Shown piece after piece: positions 1 to 11,800 of a DNA stretch of 64,000 nucleotides. Each line of letters starts with the position of its first letter. Position 1 is the first letter of the stretch. The stretch is from Ophiosphaerella korrae. Its lineage: Eukaryota; Ascomycota; Dothideomycetes; Pleosporales; Phaeosphaeriaceae. The notes beneath the pieces were generated by a model. That model was not told the DNA's origin. It ran no database searches and worked only from the letters and a program-made list of their open reading frames with translations. Location of the stretch: positions 466,423 to 530,422 of the forward strand of contig JALNQF010000012.1 in assembly GCA_028456385.1 (NCBI GenBank), in the 5' to 3' direction. Position numbers and translations under genes: made by a program.

Positions 1-1402
1 GGGGAGAAGGAAGCGCTGCAAGCAACTCTGGTGCTGTATTTGTATTTCCTTTAGCAAAAACCGCCATCTATAGCTTTCATTAAACTAAAAATGTAGGGAA
101 ATAACTCTTCTTATATTAATACTAGATGTATACATAGCTAATATACAACTAAATAATTTATCAAGGAATCTTAGCTTTGTCAGGTTGCAGGCTAGGCCTA
201 AGGCTAGCTGCATGCTACAGCTGCGCGAGAGCATAAGCCGAAGCTGAAGGGCCGAGGGTCCTTGTGCAATATATACTGTTCTACTCTGGTAATCAACGTT
301 GTTGATTATTCGAACCTTTTTGGTTGTTTGCCATAGTGGAGTAGAGCTGCGTGTCTTAACAAGGTTACTCTAGCCATACTTGTAGATACCTCGAAAAAGG
401 CTCTAGGTAGCTAAACGTCTTCTCGTTGCTACATCTCAAATGGCCAAAGTTCCACTTTTCCGCTTGGTTGAGAGCAAAATACTAATAAGGATGCAGTGGT
501 TCCGCGCTGGCACTAGGGCCTCAGTGGAACTGATATTCTTCGGGATTCATTCAGTCCCACTTAACTAGATATTTATGCTATATGCCACATGTCTCATGCC
601 ATATCAAATTCAGTCCAACAGGGCGGTACTCCGCGGGGTGCAATAGTGGCTACCAAGCCACCCATATCAGGAGATTGCATTTTGTTATCCCTATAATTTT
701 ATAAGGCTGTCAAACCCAAGGCAAAATAATTAGATCCAAGCTCAGCTAGGATCATGGGTGCGAAGTCAGGCGTGCAGTTGTTGGTGCTTGCCCTAGCGCA
801 AGTAGCATTGGGTGCCTAGGCAGTGTTGAGGGCTCTTCCATCATCCGTCTACCCTTTCCATCTTCCATAGTTCCACTTTGCATGCTAATAAATATAACAT
901 AAATCTGAAATGCCACAAGTATGATATGGTGTGCACACGCTGTAATGCGGCAAAAGCCTCGTATGGCTCGCTTTGATCCACCACTTCAACACAAGATGCA
1001 ACACAGGACGTGACACCGCACGATCATTTCGATTTTGCATGCACTGAGCATATTACCTAAAAACGAAGTACTCCTACCGAAAATATGCTGATCCATACCG
1101 CCTCCTAAGTCTAAGCCCCAAACAAAATGCTGTCGCTGTTCGTCTGCACCGCAGCCACCGTAGATCCTTGTCACAAGGAGCGTCAACTTAAACGAGCCGG
1201 CCAATCACCGTCCAGCATAATGCATCACATATGTTCGCGCCTTTGTATAAGACATCAATTGATGCCACGAAAGAAATTTTGATCCAGCATTCAAAAACTT
1301 ATTCATATTGTTCACTTCTGACTTTTCTCTGGGCTTCACGTTTGGCCATTCGCACCTTCGTCAATTCGCCTTCTGCTTTACGTCTTCAATACATATACTA
1401 GC
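1..1402. other. Gene-free left edge
   Basis: No convincing coding region was found here. The first 177 bases are somewhat AT-rich, then a likely solo LTR follows (178-361, listed separately). The remainder has mixed composition and only short unsupported frames. The segment at about 620-660 contains a short inverted repeat around TGGCTACCAAGCCA. The last 100-200 bases presumably hold the promoter and 5' leader of the RTA1-like gene; no clear TATA box was seen. Confidence 0.5.
178..361 (+). mobile_element. Solo LTR, little mutated
   Basis: A 184-bp block starts TGTCA and ends TAACA, the usual TG...CA form of a long terminal repeat. It is flanked by AGCTT (173-177) and AGGTT (362-366), a 4/5 target-site duplication. 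Its right two thirds align with 27067-27229 inside the mutated block; shared words include ATATATACTGTTCTACTC and CGAGGG. No internal retrotransposon sequence adjoins it, so it looks like a solo LTR. It still contains many CpA and TpG pairs, unlike its relative at 27 kb. The strand is set by the shared orientation of the two copies and is otherwise arbitrary. Confidence 0.6.
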
Positions 1403-2535
1403 ATGATGGACGCACTATTCCACCTTGCCATAAGAGCACTAGATGCGAACGGCATCGATCCGGACAACATCGATGTTGGCACTAAAGATCCACTCAAAAT
1501 TGCTATGTCAAGAAAGTACTGCAAAGTTGGCAAGTGCCCCGAAGCATGGCAAACCATCAAATACCGTCCAACCATTCCTGGCAATGTCATCTACATGCTC
1601 TGCTTCTTAGCACTACTCGGTGGGCACTTGTGGTTTGGAATTCGCAACAAGACCTGGACATTTATGGGCACTTTATGCGTTGGTATCTTGGGAGAATTTG
1701 TAGGCTATATTGGCCGCATCATGCTCAATCTCAATCCGTTCATCATGAATAACTTTCTTGTGTAAGAGCAAAATTCTCCTCGCTATTCTGAAACACTGTC
1801 TAACATAGATGCAGTAATTTAATCCCACTCACCATCGCCCCCGCGTTACTCACCGCCGGTATCTACCTCTCTCTGGGACGAGTTATCGTTGCCATCGGTA
1901 GCGAGAATTCCCGTCTCAAACCTAAATTGTACACATACATCTTCATTGGATGCGACTTGCTCGCCCTTGTTTTGCAAGCGATCGGCGGTGGCATGGCTGC
2001 AACTGCTCGCGACTCCAAAGGCTCTAGGCGCGGTGTCGACATTATGATCGCCGGCTTGATTTCACAAGTCATTACCATGACCCTCTTCCTTGCACTCTGG
2101 GCCGACTTCGTCCTTCGCACTCGCCGTGCTAAACTCTCTGGCTCTCTATCCCGCACCCAGCCCTCACTCTACAATCGTCTTCGCAGCAACAAGGACTTTA
2201 CTCTCTTTCAATGGAGTTTATTTGCCGCTACAATCCTCATCTTTGTTCGCTGCATCTATCGTGTTGCAGAGTTGTGGGATGGTTTCAGTGGCCACCTTGC
2301 GAACGATGAGGTCACATTCATGATATTCGAAGGGCCGATGATAATTGCTGCGGTCACTGCCTTGACTGTATTCCATCCTGGTCGTATCTTTGGTGATCTC
2401 TGGATTCCTGCTGGCAAGGGCATTACCTCGATGGGCAAGCTTGATGAGAACCGTGAAAGCTCGGTTCAGCTTACTGATGCTGAGTGGAATAGCACTGCAT
2501 ACCAACGTGTGGAGCAGCCCGATACTGTGGTTTGA
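1403..2535 (+). CDS. RTA1-like seven-TM membrane protein
   Basis: Two exons, 1403-1761 and 1815-2535, are joined across a 53-bp intron (GTAAGA donor, GCAG acceptor) to give 359 residues. Splicing restores the continuous family motif running from NNFLV through LTIAPALLTAGIYLSLGRVI, which confirms the junction. Other RTA1-family marks are YRPTIPGNVIY near residue 53, GEFVGYIGRIM near 97, and several hydrophobic segments consistent with seven membrane spans. The family includes yeast Rta1, Rsb1 and Rtm1. These are membrane proteins linked to lipid translocation, sphingoid-base export or resistance to lipophilic compounds. Substrate and membrane cannot be read from sequence. The start is the first ATG in frame and gives a short hydrophilic N-terminus as usual. 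The C-terminal 40 residues are hydrophilic and cytosolic-looking. The neighbouring MITE lies about 500 bp downstream of the stop. Confidence 0.92.
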
Positions 2536-5500
2536 GAAACAAGTGGGCGGCTGCGAAAGCTTAAAAAGCTTCACGAGGGGCTGAGAAATCTACCTAGTTC
2601 CACTCGTATGACCAAGTTACTAGTAGGGGGGTTTTGACTTTGCAAGGGTGTACCATAGTGTCGGATTCTATCTTGCACACCTGGCGTTGTATGTTTTAAA
2701 GGGTCATGCTTTTGTTTTTTTTAGACGTAGATACCCACCTAAGGCTCGATGCAATGAAATAAATAATCTTGACCATATTCACCAAATTTTTAAAATAAAA
2801 ATTTGCGAGAATGCTCTGACGTCGCAAGAAATTTGAATATCTAACTAGAAGTCTGTCATTGAGCTCACACTAGCCTAAAGGAGGCATAATAGCGAAGTAC
2901 TCAAGAGACGCATTTACAGGCTGGGAAATGCTTGCATGTCAGCCATGCTCTCTGGAGTCAGGGCTGTTGTCAACCTGTGCAAGAATTTTAGTAAAGGTAC
3001 CTCCTGAAAGTATAACTGATGCATCTTGGAATTGAATTTATTGGCCTAACGTAGATGGCAAGCGAGCGGCGCCCCTCACCAACTTTGCGCGCCTATATCA
3101 TCTCAACGTGCAATGGCTCAACGCCGCGTTACCCAATTAGCTTCAAATAAAGCAGATATCCAGCTTGCTATCTTTTCTATTGAACCAAATCAAATACAAG
3201 GTAGTAACCCACAAAGTTGGTGGGGGCCGCCGCTCGCTTGCCATCTACTTTATCTTGTACCGTACAAGTTCCTTGTTCATAGAATCATCCCCACTTAATA
3301 CGCGAAAAGAATCATTTTCTGATTCACGCCTTGAGCTGATACCAAATTTAGATTCATCTCTGGACAAGCCACAAACACCCGAGCTAAGCGCGCTGAGGCC
3401 ATGTTGATGCAAAGCTGTCATGCTGTGCCGTGCGCCATGAGATCCGCACTGACGCGTTTTGTGTTTCATCTGAGCGAGCCAATCAACAGAGATACAAAGG
3501 GTCCCATAATCTCCGTGACATAGCCTCGACTCTCTGCACAGATTTTCGGTTCCAATGATACGGTCGCCGATTGCCCATGATATTTTGCATCTACATCGTG
3601 AGCTCTGGCTGATGCAGAGACCAACGGCCTCTACGGTATAGCAAAACGCCTGTGGCGGCCAGCCATTCCAACTCGAGACCCTCATGCAAATTAATCTCGG
3701 GGAGTATGAAATGGGCTGACGGGAAGGAATATGTAGCCTGTCAGTTTTAAGAACGGTATCAATCATCATGGACAAATTGAGTACAACAAATATAATATTT
3801 CATGTTCATAGAACGCGACACCTACGAAAGTAGAGATAAACACGTTAGTTAGTGTGAATGCTCGGCCAAACAGTACTGCCCTTCACAAGGCTTTAGAGTC
3901 AGCTAGGTTTTGAGTCTTCCTCGATAGCATGGGGATATAAGGATAGATCAGTCTTAATCCCATGGCTTTTGTTTCGACAGTGCGATCGGTCGTAGACTAA
4001 GTCTCAGTAGTTCTCGGTGGGCCTGCTTTGTTCTGCTTCTTTGCTGCTACCAAGGCAATACAATTGTATATCCGAAACCTTTGAATACCTGCAGGATGTA
4101 AGCGTTGCTGGTTCTGTTGCGGAAGCAGTGCTTCTCCCGAGAAAATGGTTGTTTTGATGTATCAAAGATAAGGCCATTGGTACAACTGGATCATACGAAC
4201 AACAGACCAAATATCTGAGACGAAAGATACGTCATCTTCTTTTTTGGCCATAGGCTCTGTTCTGTGCCTCTGCACAAGTGCCAATTTTTTTGCAGGGGAC
4301 TTACTAGTAAGATATGTGGCGTGAACTGGGCCGGGAACTACAAGGCCTCCCGGGAACCGTGAAGAAAGTCTAGAAGTGGCTGAAACAAACATAACAAGAA
4401 AACATGGCTGCACACAGTGTTGGTGGCGATGCTGTTTTTTTACCGTTGATTCTGAGCATCGTGAAAGTACCGCAAGAACAACATTTTTACGCCACTGGGC
4501 AAGAGGAATCCTGAACTGTAGCGTTTAGAAATTGAAAAAGACGCCGCAATTCAAGAGGATGAGGCACTCCGATACCTGGCATCGGGACTTATTGGTTTCA
4601 CAATAGAACCTAGCTGATGAGTACACTTGTGCTCTACGGTAGGCGAAAGTGCTTGCATACTTGAGTGGTACAAGCATTGATCTTCAGCTCAAGTCGCATA
4701 GCGTCAGTTTACTCAATCTACAGCTCAGGGAAGGTAAGCAGGATGAAACGGTGGTGCAAAGGTGAGGTAGCGTGGGCTGTTCAGCTACTGAAGATGACCC
4801 TTAGGCGAAGTTGTCATCCTAGTCATAGTAGTCAGATGGTGCGAAGATTTTGCGATGAGGACAAAATAGTAATGGATCGAAAGGATGAAGGAGGCACAGA
4901 AGGACAGTCCGACGTTCTGTGCCGTGATGAGATCCGGACGAGGTCTATTCTCGTAAGCGCTGAGCGTGACGATAATTACGCAGCGGATTGGAACTATGAG
5001 GATCATTCAGGAGAACAAGACAAAAACTAGGAATCTTTAGAAACTCATGCAGCCAGTCAGTATTACATATGTCAAAGGGAGCAAAGAGGACAAAAATAGC
5101 CGACCTCGGGTGACTTGCCGAAGCAGCCAATATATCGGTCAGCAATCCAACACCATCGTGGCTTGCTAATTTCGTCTAGACAAGAATACATTCCGATCCT
5201 TGAAAAATGTAGAAATGGTTTTAATGATGACATAATGTCACCGTGAAAGCAAGGATGGGCGTAAGAATACTCCTTCCATACTGTGGGCGTTGTTAAAAGA
5301 CAAATTATGGGACCATAGTTGGATTACACAATATTCGCTGACCATGCGCCTAGTGATGATGCCTTATTATATAACACTAATAATCCCTAGCCTGGCGACA
5401 GTTTCCTCCAAAAAATACGGTAACCGGACGACTTCCAGACCCTGCGTTCGTTATGCCGAGTGGCACTTGGCAGTACAGGCAAGCACTGCTCGCAGCCACT

Positions 5501-6497
5501 CTACCGATCTCAACACCAAATCACCAATCAAGCATCTGATACTCGCTTGTTCGTCATCAGCGCTTAAAAGTCTTGTTTGGTGCCCAGGTGCGATAGTCAC
5601 ATGCACTGGAATGGGTCTATCTAGTTGGCCCATCATGACAAAAAGGAAGGCCTTGCGGAGAGTGACGAATTCAAGTCGCAAATGGGGAGGAACCCGATCG
5701 GCCTTATGATGAGACCGGATTTCGGATGGTTGACTTTCCAAGTAGATCGGGTTTGTGCGCATTAAAGAGCTTGAGGTTATGCTCTCTTAGACGACATGAT
5801 TCTAACGATAGGGCGGAAACCGGGATAATCAAAATTTGGGTAGAGATACCCTTTCCTGAATTACACCTGAAGAGGTTGTCTGGGCTTGACGGCACACGAA
5901 TTCACTGAGATCTACGTTTAGCGCACGAGTCTAATTGAATGAGCACAAACCCCAGGCTAACGTTTGGGACCGATGGAATTGCTCGATGTGGCTAAGTCAA
6001 GATCAACCGCCCCAACTTGATACCCAGTAGCAGGAGGTGGCGTATTGCCCGGATTTGCGACATGTCCTTTCTTACTTATGCGAAGGTGCCGGTTGCGAAC
6101 CCTTGGGATCAGTCGGGGACTTATTGCTGCACAGTCGATGCGCGGAGGTTAACGTCAGCCAACTAGCCTGCAAGTTGACCAAACCGGCGGAGCCTCGTCT
6201 GTTTATACCTCCCAATCCCAGGCGTTTCACGATGGCACACCAGTCTGATTCGTTTTACTCCTTCCTGACGGCCCTATCTCTCTACTTGTACTTGGTTAGG
6301 ATATATCAATTCTCTTTCATATTAGACGAGGACAGAGAACACTAGCGGAATCAACACACACTCTGCACTCACTCACTTTCAGGCTTCCCAAGGAACAAGG
6401 GCACCGACACTGAACATTGCTGGCTTTGCTCTAGTCCACACGATCAAAGTGTAGCTCGAGGTTGCTGCAAGCTATCCCTGAACATCCAACTTGTACA
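2536..6497. other. Long gene-free interval
   Basis: Nearly 4 kb of balanced-composition DNA. Apart from the MITE at 3054-3245, I see no feature. Several open frames of 60-176 codons occur on both strands, for example 3245-3775 minus and 5290-5709 plus. They lack domain-like sequence, hydrophobic pattern or partner exons, and I treat them as chance. It could hold non-coding RNA, old decayed repeats or regulatory DNA of the flanking genes. Confidence 0.5.
3054..3245 (+). mobile_element. MITE with 34-bp terminal inverted repeats
   Basis: The 34-bp left end (3054-3087, beginning GATGGCAAGCGAGCGGCG) is repeated in inverted form at 3212-3245 with only two mismatches. TA dinucleotides flank both ends (3052-3053 and 3246-3247), the target-site duplication of Tc1/mariner-pogo elements. 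The 124-bp interior has an ATG at 3113 followed by about 30 codons. These resemble the start of a pogo-type transposase, with an IQLAI stretch before where the DNA-binding helix-turn-helix would begin. The element therefore looks like an internally deleted, non-autonomous derivative of a pogo-like transposon. The near-identical ends suggest fairly recent movement. Confidence 0.8.
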
Positions 6498-8372
6498 ATG
6501 GAACTGGATAAGCGACTTTCAAAAGCATTAGTAGCAGCCAATGACGCTCTCCAGCACCTGTCAATGGCGTCTGACCTAGCTTCTCTCGATTGCACACATA
6601 TTGACAGATTACTCGGAAGGGTAGTAGATCTACCGACCGAGGGCAACCAGAGGAATAGCAGGCGAAACCTTCTGGTGATACGACAATGGATGATTTCAGA
6701 TGGCCCTGGCGTTGTGTTGTTAGAGGTTCTGGGTCAACTCTATTGGCGACTAGGAGAGCTCAATAGCAAACAATTCCAGAAATTCAAGGCTACAATTCAG
6801 CGGCAGCAGCTTTACTCATCACTCCTAAAAAGCGGTAGTGCGATGAGTTTAGTGGTACAACGCATACGGCATATCCAAAGGTCCAAGACGGATGCGTGTC
6901 AAGACTTCCTTTGCGAACTCTCAGATCTCACCGGTATGAAAGGTATATATTCCTCAATCAACCTTCGTTCGGTGGATTCTGACATGCGCAGTTGAAATTC
7001 CCACAAACGATATGGACCCACCGCGGGCACGATCTAGCAGTCCTTTCACCCCTCAATCAGTCCACTCCCTTGACAGTGTTTCGTCACAAGACTCTGGCTT
7101 CATGGGGCTGATAAAATATGTTCCATCCAATACAATGTGGCCCAATGATATGGAGCAAGTCCTTCTGGATTTCTACATTAATGGTAACAAAACTCTCTTT
7201 AGCTTTTAGACTGAGCAATACTGACTAGATTGAAAGGAATCTGCGCTGGTCGCACCGTTTCTACGCAAATGAACACATATGTGTCACTGTTACAGACTGC
7301 GAATACATGTTTAAGCACACGCTATGCGCTACTGAGCCTTGCGGCTTCATACATTTGCGAATATCTTCCGTCCCAGAGGCAGGTCTATCACCAGGCGGAA
7401 TTATACTATTCTGCACAAGCGCTCAAAGCGCTTGCAGATCAATTAAGTAATGGAGAGAACTATGATGCGGCACTTGCAACTAGCATGCTTCTGATGCATC
7501 ATGCGGCGATCAACAGCGAGGATTCAACTTTGTGTTGGTCATGTCATGCTAATATTTTCGATACGATCCCCTTGGATGCCATCGACCCATACTCTGATGT
7601 TGCGTTCTTCATTTATAATAAACTTGGCTTATCTAGAACAGCGCAAACATTGACTCAGCTACACAATACGCAATTACACCCGTTCGAGAAGAGTTGGTAT
7701 AGGAGCATGCCACCGTTAGCCGCTCAGAAAATATCGGAGACCCAAGGCCTTTCACCACAGCTCTTTTTTCTTATTTCGTCTATTACAACTATTGCTACGG
7801 ATAGTGCTAGCCCGGATTGGCTTGCAGAGGGCCAAATCAAAGAGACTCAGCTACAGTCCTTGAATCAGTGGACCCCCGAGACACAAAGTGCTGAGCAGGA
7901 GGTATTACGCACAACTGCTGAAACCTTTCGCTTAGCAGCATTGATATACTTACATTGTCGACTCTATGGGTAAGAATGACCAAATGCTCGTTGGGAAGCC
8001 TACTAACTTCATGATAGATTTACTCGTTTTCACCCGGTCGTACTTGAGTTGTCGGATACTCTGTATACAACACTTCTTACCCTTCCGGTAAAAGGCAATC
8101 TCTTTACAGCCATATATCCCATCTGGCCGTTCTTCATCGCTGCCGTGACCGCCGACTCGGACAAGCGAGATCGTCTCTATCAACGCGTTGTTCCCATACG
8201 AGAGGGCGATAAAAATACACTGCCGGCAGTGTTGAAACGCATTAGTGGCATGCGTACCTGGCTTGCCAACCAAGACCCAACCTGTCTGATGAGAGACGGT
8301 TGGTGGGATGAGATGCTCAGTCCTAGCAGTAGTACAGTAGCTCTGGGGCCGAATCTTCTGTTCTTGGGATAA
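6498..8372 (+). CDS. Regulator-like protein with fungal TF domain, no zinc cluster
   Basis: Four exons (6498-6942, 6992-7183, 7237-7969, 8018-8372) with introns of 49, 53 and 48 bp give 574 residues. Branch-point-like CTGAC or CTAAC motifs precede the acceptors. From about residue 205 (EQVLLDFYIN) on, the protein resembles the fungal-specific regulatory domain of Zn2Cys6 factors (Fungal_trans_2 type). Features are a helical run with YALLSLAASYICEYLP, YYSAQALKALADQL and NYDAALATSMLLMH. Residues 1-165 are helical and of unknown family. A Ser/Pro-rich linker (about 150-185) includes RSSSPFTPQSVHSLDS. No CX2CX6C zinc-cluster motif is present in the model, nor in the 500 bp upstream in any obvious exon. 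It may be a regulator lacking its own DNA-binding domain, or the model may lack a 5' exon. It lies 0.5 kb upstream of the ABC transporter on the same strand, a possible regulator-target pair; that link is speculative. Confidence 0.7.
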
Positions 8373-8899
8373 TTTTGCTGTCTTGAGGACAGGAATTCGA
8401 GCGATAATATAATTTTAGACTAATTGGAGGCGAACCAGCGTTTACTCTTGTGATTTTGATTCTTCTGGCGGTGTGGAAGACTGCTGCATTACGTGATAGA
8501 TGTGCAGCACACGTGACTCTAGGCATCGGACGTGCTAAGTAATTTTTGTCCAGCTGGCGAAGCACGCAGCCGGCCTTCGGAGGCTCTGTCATTTGACTTG
8601 GCATATATACCTATTGCAACTTCGGAGGGCGCGGCCTAGTGAGGTTGAAGAGCAGTCCTGTGACCTGGGGAGCAGTTCGGGCGACGGAGGTTAGACGGCT
8701 TAACCCCGTGCTGCACGCATCATGCACAATATTGATGACATAGCCAGAGCCTGGGGCGCTATTGGTCACGGCTGCAGCCTTCGATCTCGCTCCAGGAGTC
8801 TGAGCGTCTAAATCTTCCATTGCTGCTCGACACGCGTTTGCCTTGCTTTGTCTCTGCCTTCCGCCGTAGAGCTTGATAAAATTATTGCACTCACGATCG

Positions 8900-11800
8900 A
8901 TGCAGCAAGGACACCAGATCCCGCTCCTGCCTTCTGCCCCGGCATCCCGCGCGTACGGCTATCTAACAGCCTCGAGGCTCCATCACGAACCGCTATGTGG
9001 CAACAGTGAGGGCTGGGGCCCAATCAGCCCCATTCGCTATGACTTCACGCCGTGCTTCCTAGATGTGTGGATTGCGACCGTCTCCGTGTTTGGCATCTTG
9101 GGGGGTGCAGGCGCGTTGTGGTATCTTTACAGCAAATTTCCGCCGCAGCCAGTGAAGCGTAACTGGCATTTCTATGCGAAGCTGGTAAGCCATCGACATT
9201 AGATCAGCAGCACTATAATGGATGGTGGCTAACTTGCGTGTGTCTGGATAGGGGACTCTTGGAGCACTCATCGCCACAACCGCCGTTCAAGCCGCGCTGC
9301 AAATCGAGTATTACAAAGGCGTATGGATTGGCGACTTTCGTTTTTGGACATCTATCCTTACGCTGGCTTCCCTCACTGTCATTTTTCATATTCAGTATAT
9401 CGAGCACTGGAGGTCACGCAATGCCAATGGTGTAGTCCTCTTCTATTGGCTCTTCCTCCTGATCGCCTATGCCGTCAAACTCCGCTCGCTCGTCGCTCAG
9501 CAAATGCACCGTGACCACGTCGCCTATTTTTCCGTCTTCTGTGTCAGCGTGGGATTGGCTGTGCTAGAATTTGTCTTAGAATGGCTAGTTCAGAAGCGCC
9601 TGAGCGACTATGATGCGCTTGGGGATGATGACGAATGCGCCTACGAGTACGCTGATGTCTTCTCTGTTCTGACATTCGGCTGGATGACACCATTGATGAA
9701 ACGCGGATACAAGACGTTTCTCACCCAGGACGATCTATGGAATCTGCGGAAACGGGATTCGACGAGACAGACAACCCAGAAATTCGACGAGGCATGGGCG
9801 AACGAGTTGGAGAAAAAGCATCCTTCGCTATGGCTAGCAATGTTCCGCGCCTTTGGTGCGCCTTACTTCAGGGGCGCTGCTATCAAGACGATTAGCGACG
9901 TCTTAAACTTTGTGCAACCACAGTTGCTGAGGCTTTTGATTAGCTTTGTAGCTTCGTACAGCCCTGAAAAGTCTCAACTCGTAAAGCCCGAGCCCGTAAT
10001 TCGAGGCGCTGCAATTGCAATTGCTATGTTCGCCGTATCTGTGACGCAAACCGTCTGTCTTCATCAATATTTCCAACGGTCGTTCGAGACCGGCATGCGT
10101 ATCAAGTCTTCCTTGACCGCTTCCATCTACTCAAAATCCACGCGCTTGTCAAACGAGGGCCGAGCATCAAAATCAACAGGCGACATCGTCAACTACATGG
10201 CTGTCGACACACAGCGACTACAAGACCTTACCCAGTACGGCCAACAGCTGTGGTCTGCTCCCTTCCAAATTGTCTTGTGTATGCTCTCACTATACCAGTT
10301 GCTTGGCTACAGCTGCTTCGCAGGCGTTGCTGCCATGTTTGTCATGATTCCAGTTAATGGAGTCATCGCACGATGGATGAAAACGTTACAAAAAGAGCAA
10401 ATGAAGAACAAGGATGCGCGTACGAAACTGATCTCAGAGATCCTTAACAACATGAAGTCGATCAAGTTGTATGCCTGGACTACTGCCTTTGCAAGCCGTT
10501 TGAACCATATTCGTAACGATCAAGAACTCAAAACGCTTCGTAAGATTGGTGCCACTCAGGCTTTTTCCACCTTTACGTGGTCAACGACTCCGTTCCTTGT
10601 ATCCTGCTCAACCTTTGGAGTCTTCGTTCTAACGCAGCATCGCACGCTGACTGTCGATATCGTCTTCCCTGCTCTTACTTTATTCAACATGCTCACGTTC
10701 CCCCTTGCCATTCTCCCTATGGTCATCACCGCAATCGTGGAGGCTAGTGTTGCCGTCGGCCGTATCACCGGCTACTTGACTGCCGACGAGCTTCAGGAGA
10801 ATGCCGTTATTCGCGAGGATGCTGTTCAGGAAATAGGGGATGAGTCGGTCCGCATTCGGGATGCTAGCTTTACGTGGGACAGGAACAGTGAGAGTTGCAC
10901 CTTGGAGAACATCAACTTCACGGCACACAAAGGTGAGCTGGCTTGTATCGTTGGTCGTGTGGGCGCCGGGAAGTCGTCTCTTCTGCAAGCCGTGTTGGGT
11001 GATTTGTGGAAGATTAACGGCGAGGTTGTCCTTCGAGGGAAGACTGCCTATGTTCCACAGTCAGCCTGGGTTATGAACGCCTCAGTAAGAGAGAACATCG
11101 TCTTCGGTCACCGCTGGGATCCTCAATTCTACGACAAGACCGTACAAGCTTGTGCACTGCACGACGATTTTGCCCAGCTTCCTGATGGCGACCAAACGGA
11201 GGTTGGTGAACGTGGTATCTCTTTGTCTGGTGGACAAAAGGCTCGGGTTACGCTCGCCCGAGCAGTGTACGCTCGCGCTGATGTATATCTGCTAGATGAT
11301 TGCCTTTCTGCAGTCGATCAGCATGTTGGAAGACATCTGATCGATAATGTTCTTGGACCCAAGGGACTGTTGGCTGGCAAAACACGCATTCTAGCTACAA
11401 ACTCAATACCGGTTCTAATAGAGGCAGACATGATCATACTCCTTCGCGACAGTCGCATTCTTGAAAGAGGCAACTACGATCAACTCATGGCCATGAAGGG
11501 TGAGATCGCTCAGCTCATCAGAACATCGCAAAATGAAGACCAAGCAGAAGTCGACAGCAATCGTGCGACTGAAAGTGTTATGAGCGATGAAGAATCTACA
11601 ATCTACGGTGGAAGTCCAATTGTTGACGACGATGAAGACCAAGCAGAAGCAGAAGCAGCTCAAGAACATGTCTCTCATCTTGCACCACTCAAGCCTGGAG
11701 GCGGAACGGCCCGCAAGTATAGCTCTAACACCCTCCGTCGCGCAAGCGCAGCGAGCTTCAAGGGTCCTCGCGGAAAGCTGTCGGACGAAGAGGGTGGAAT

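Noticed and set aside
3245..3775. 176-codon open frame on the minus strand
   Set aside because: Random-looking composition rich in Cys, Ser and Arg, no domain or membrane pattern, and its end runs up to the MITE's right end.
5290..5709. 139-codon open frame on the plus strand, with an overlapping minus frame
   Set aside because: Both strands are open over the same DNA, neither has coding texture, and no partner exons with good splice sites were found.
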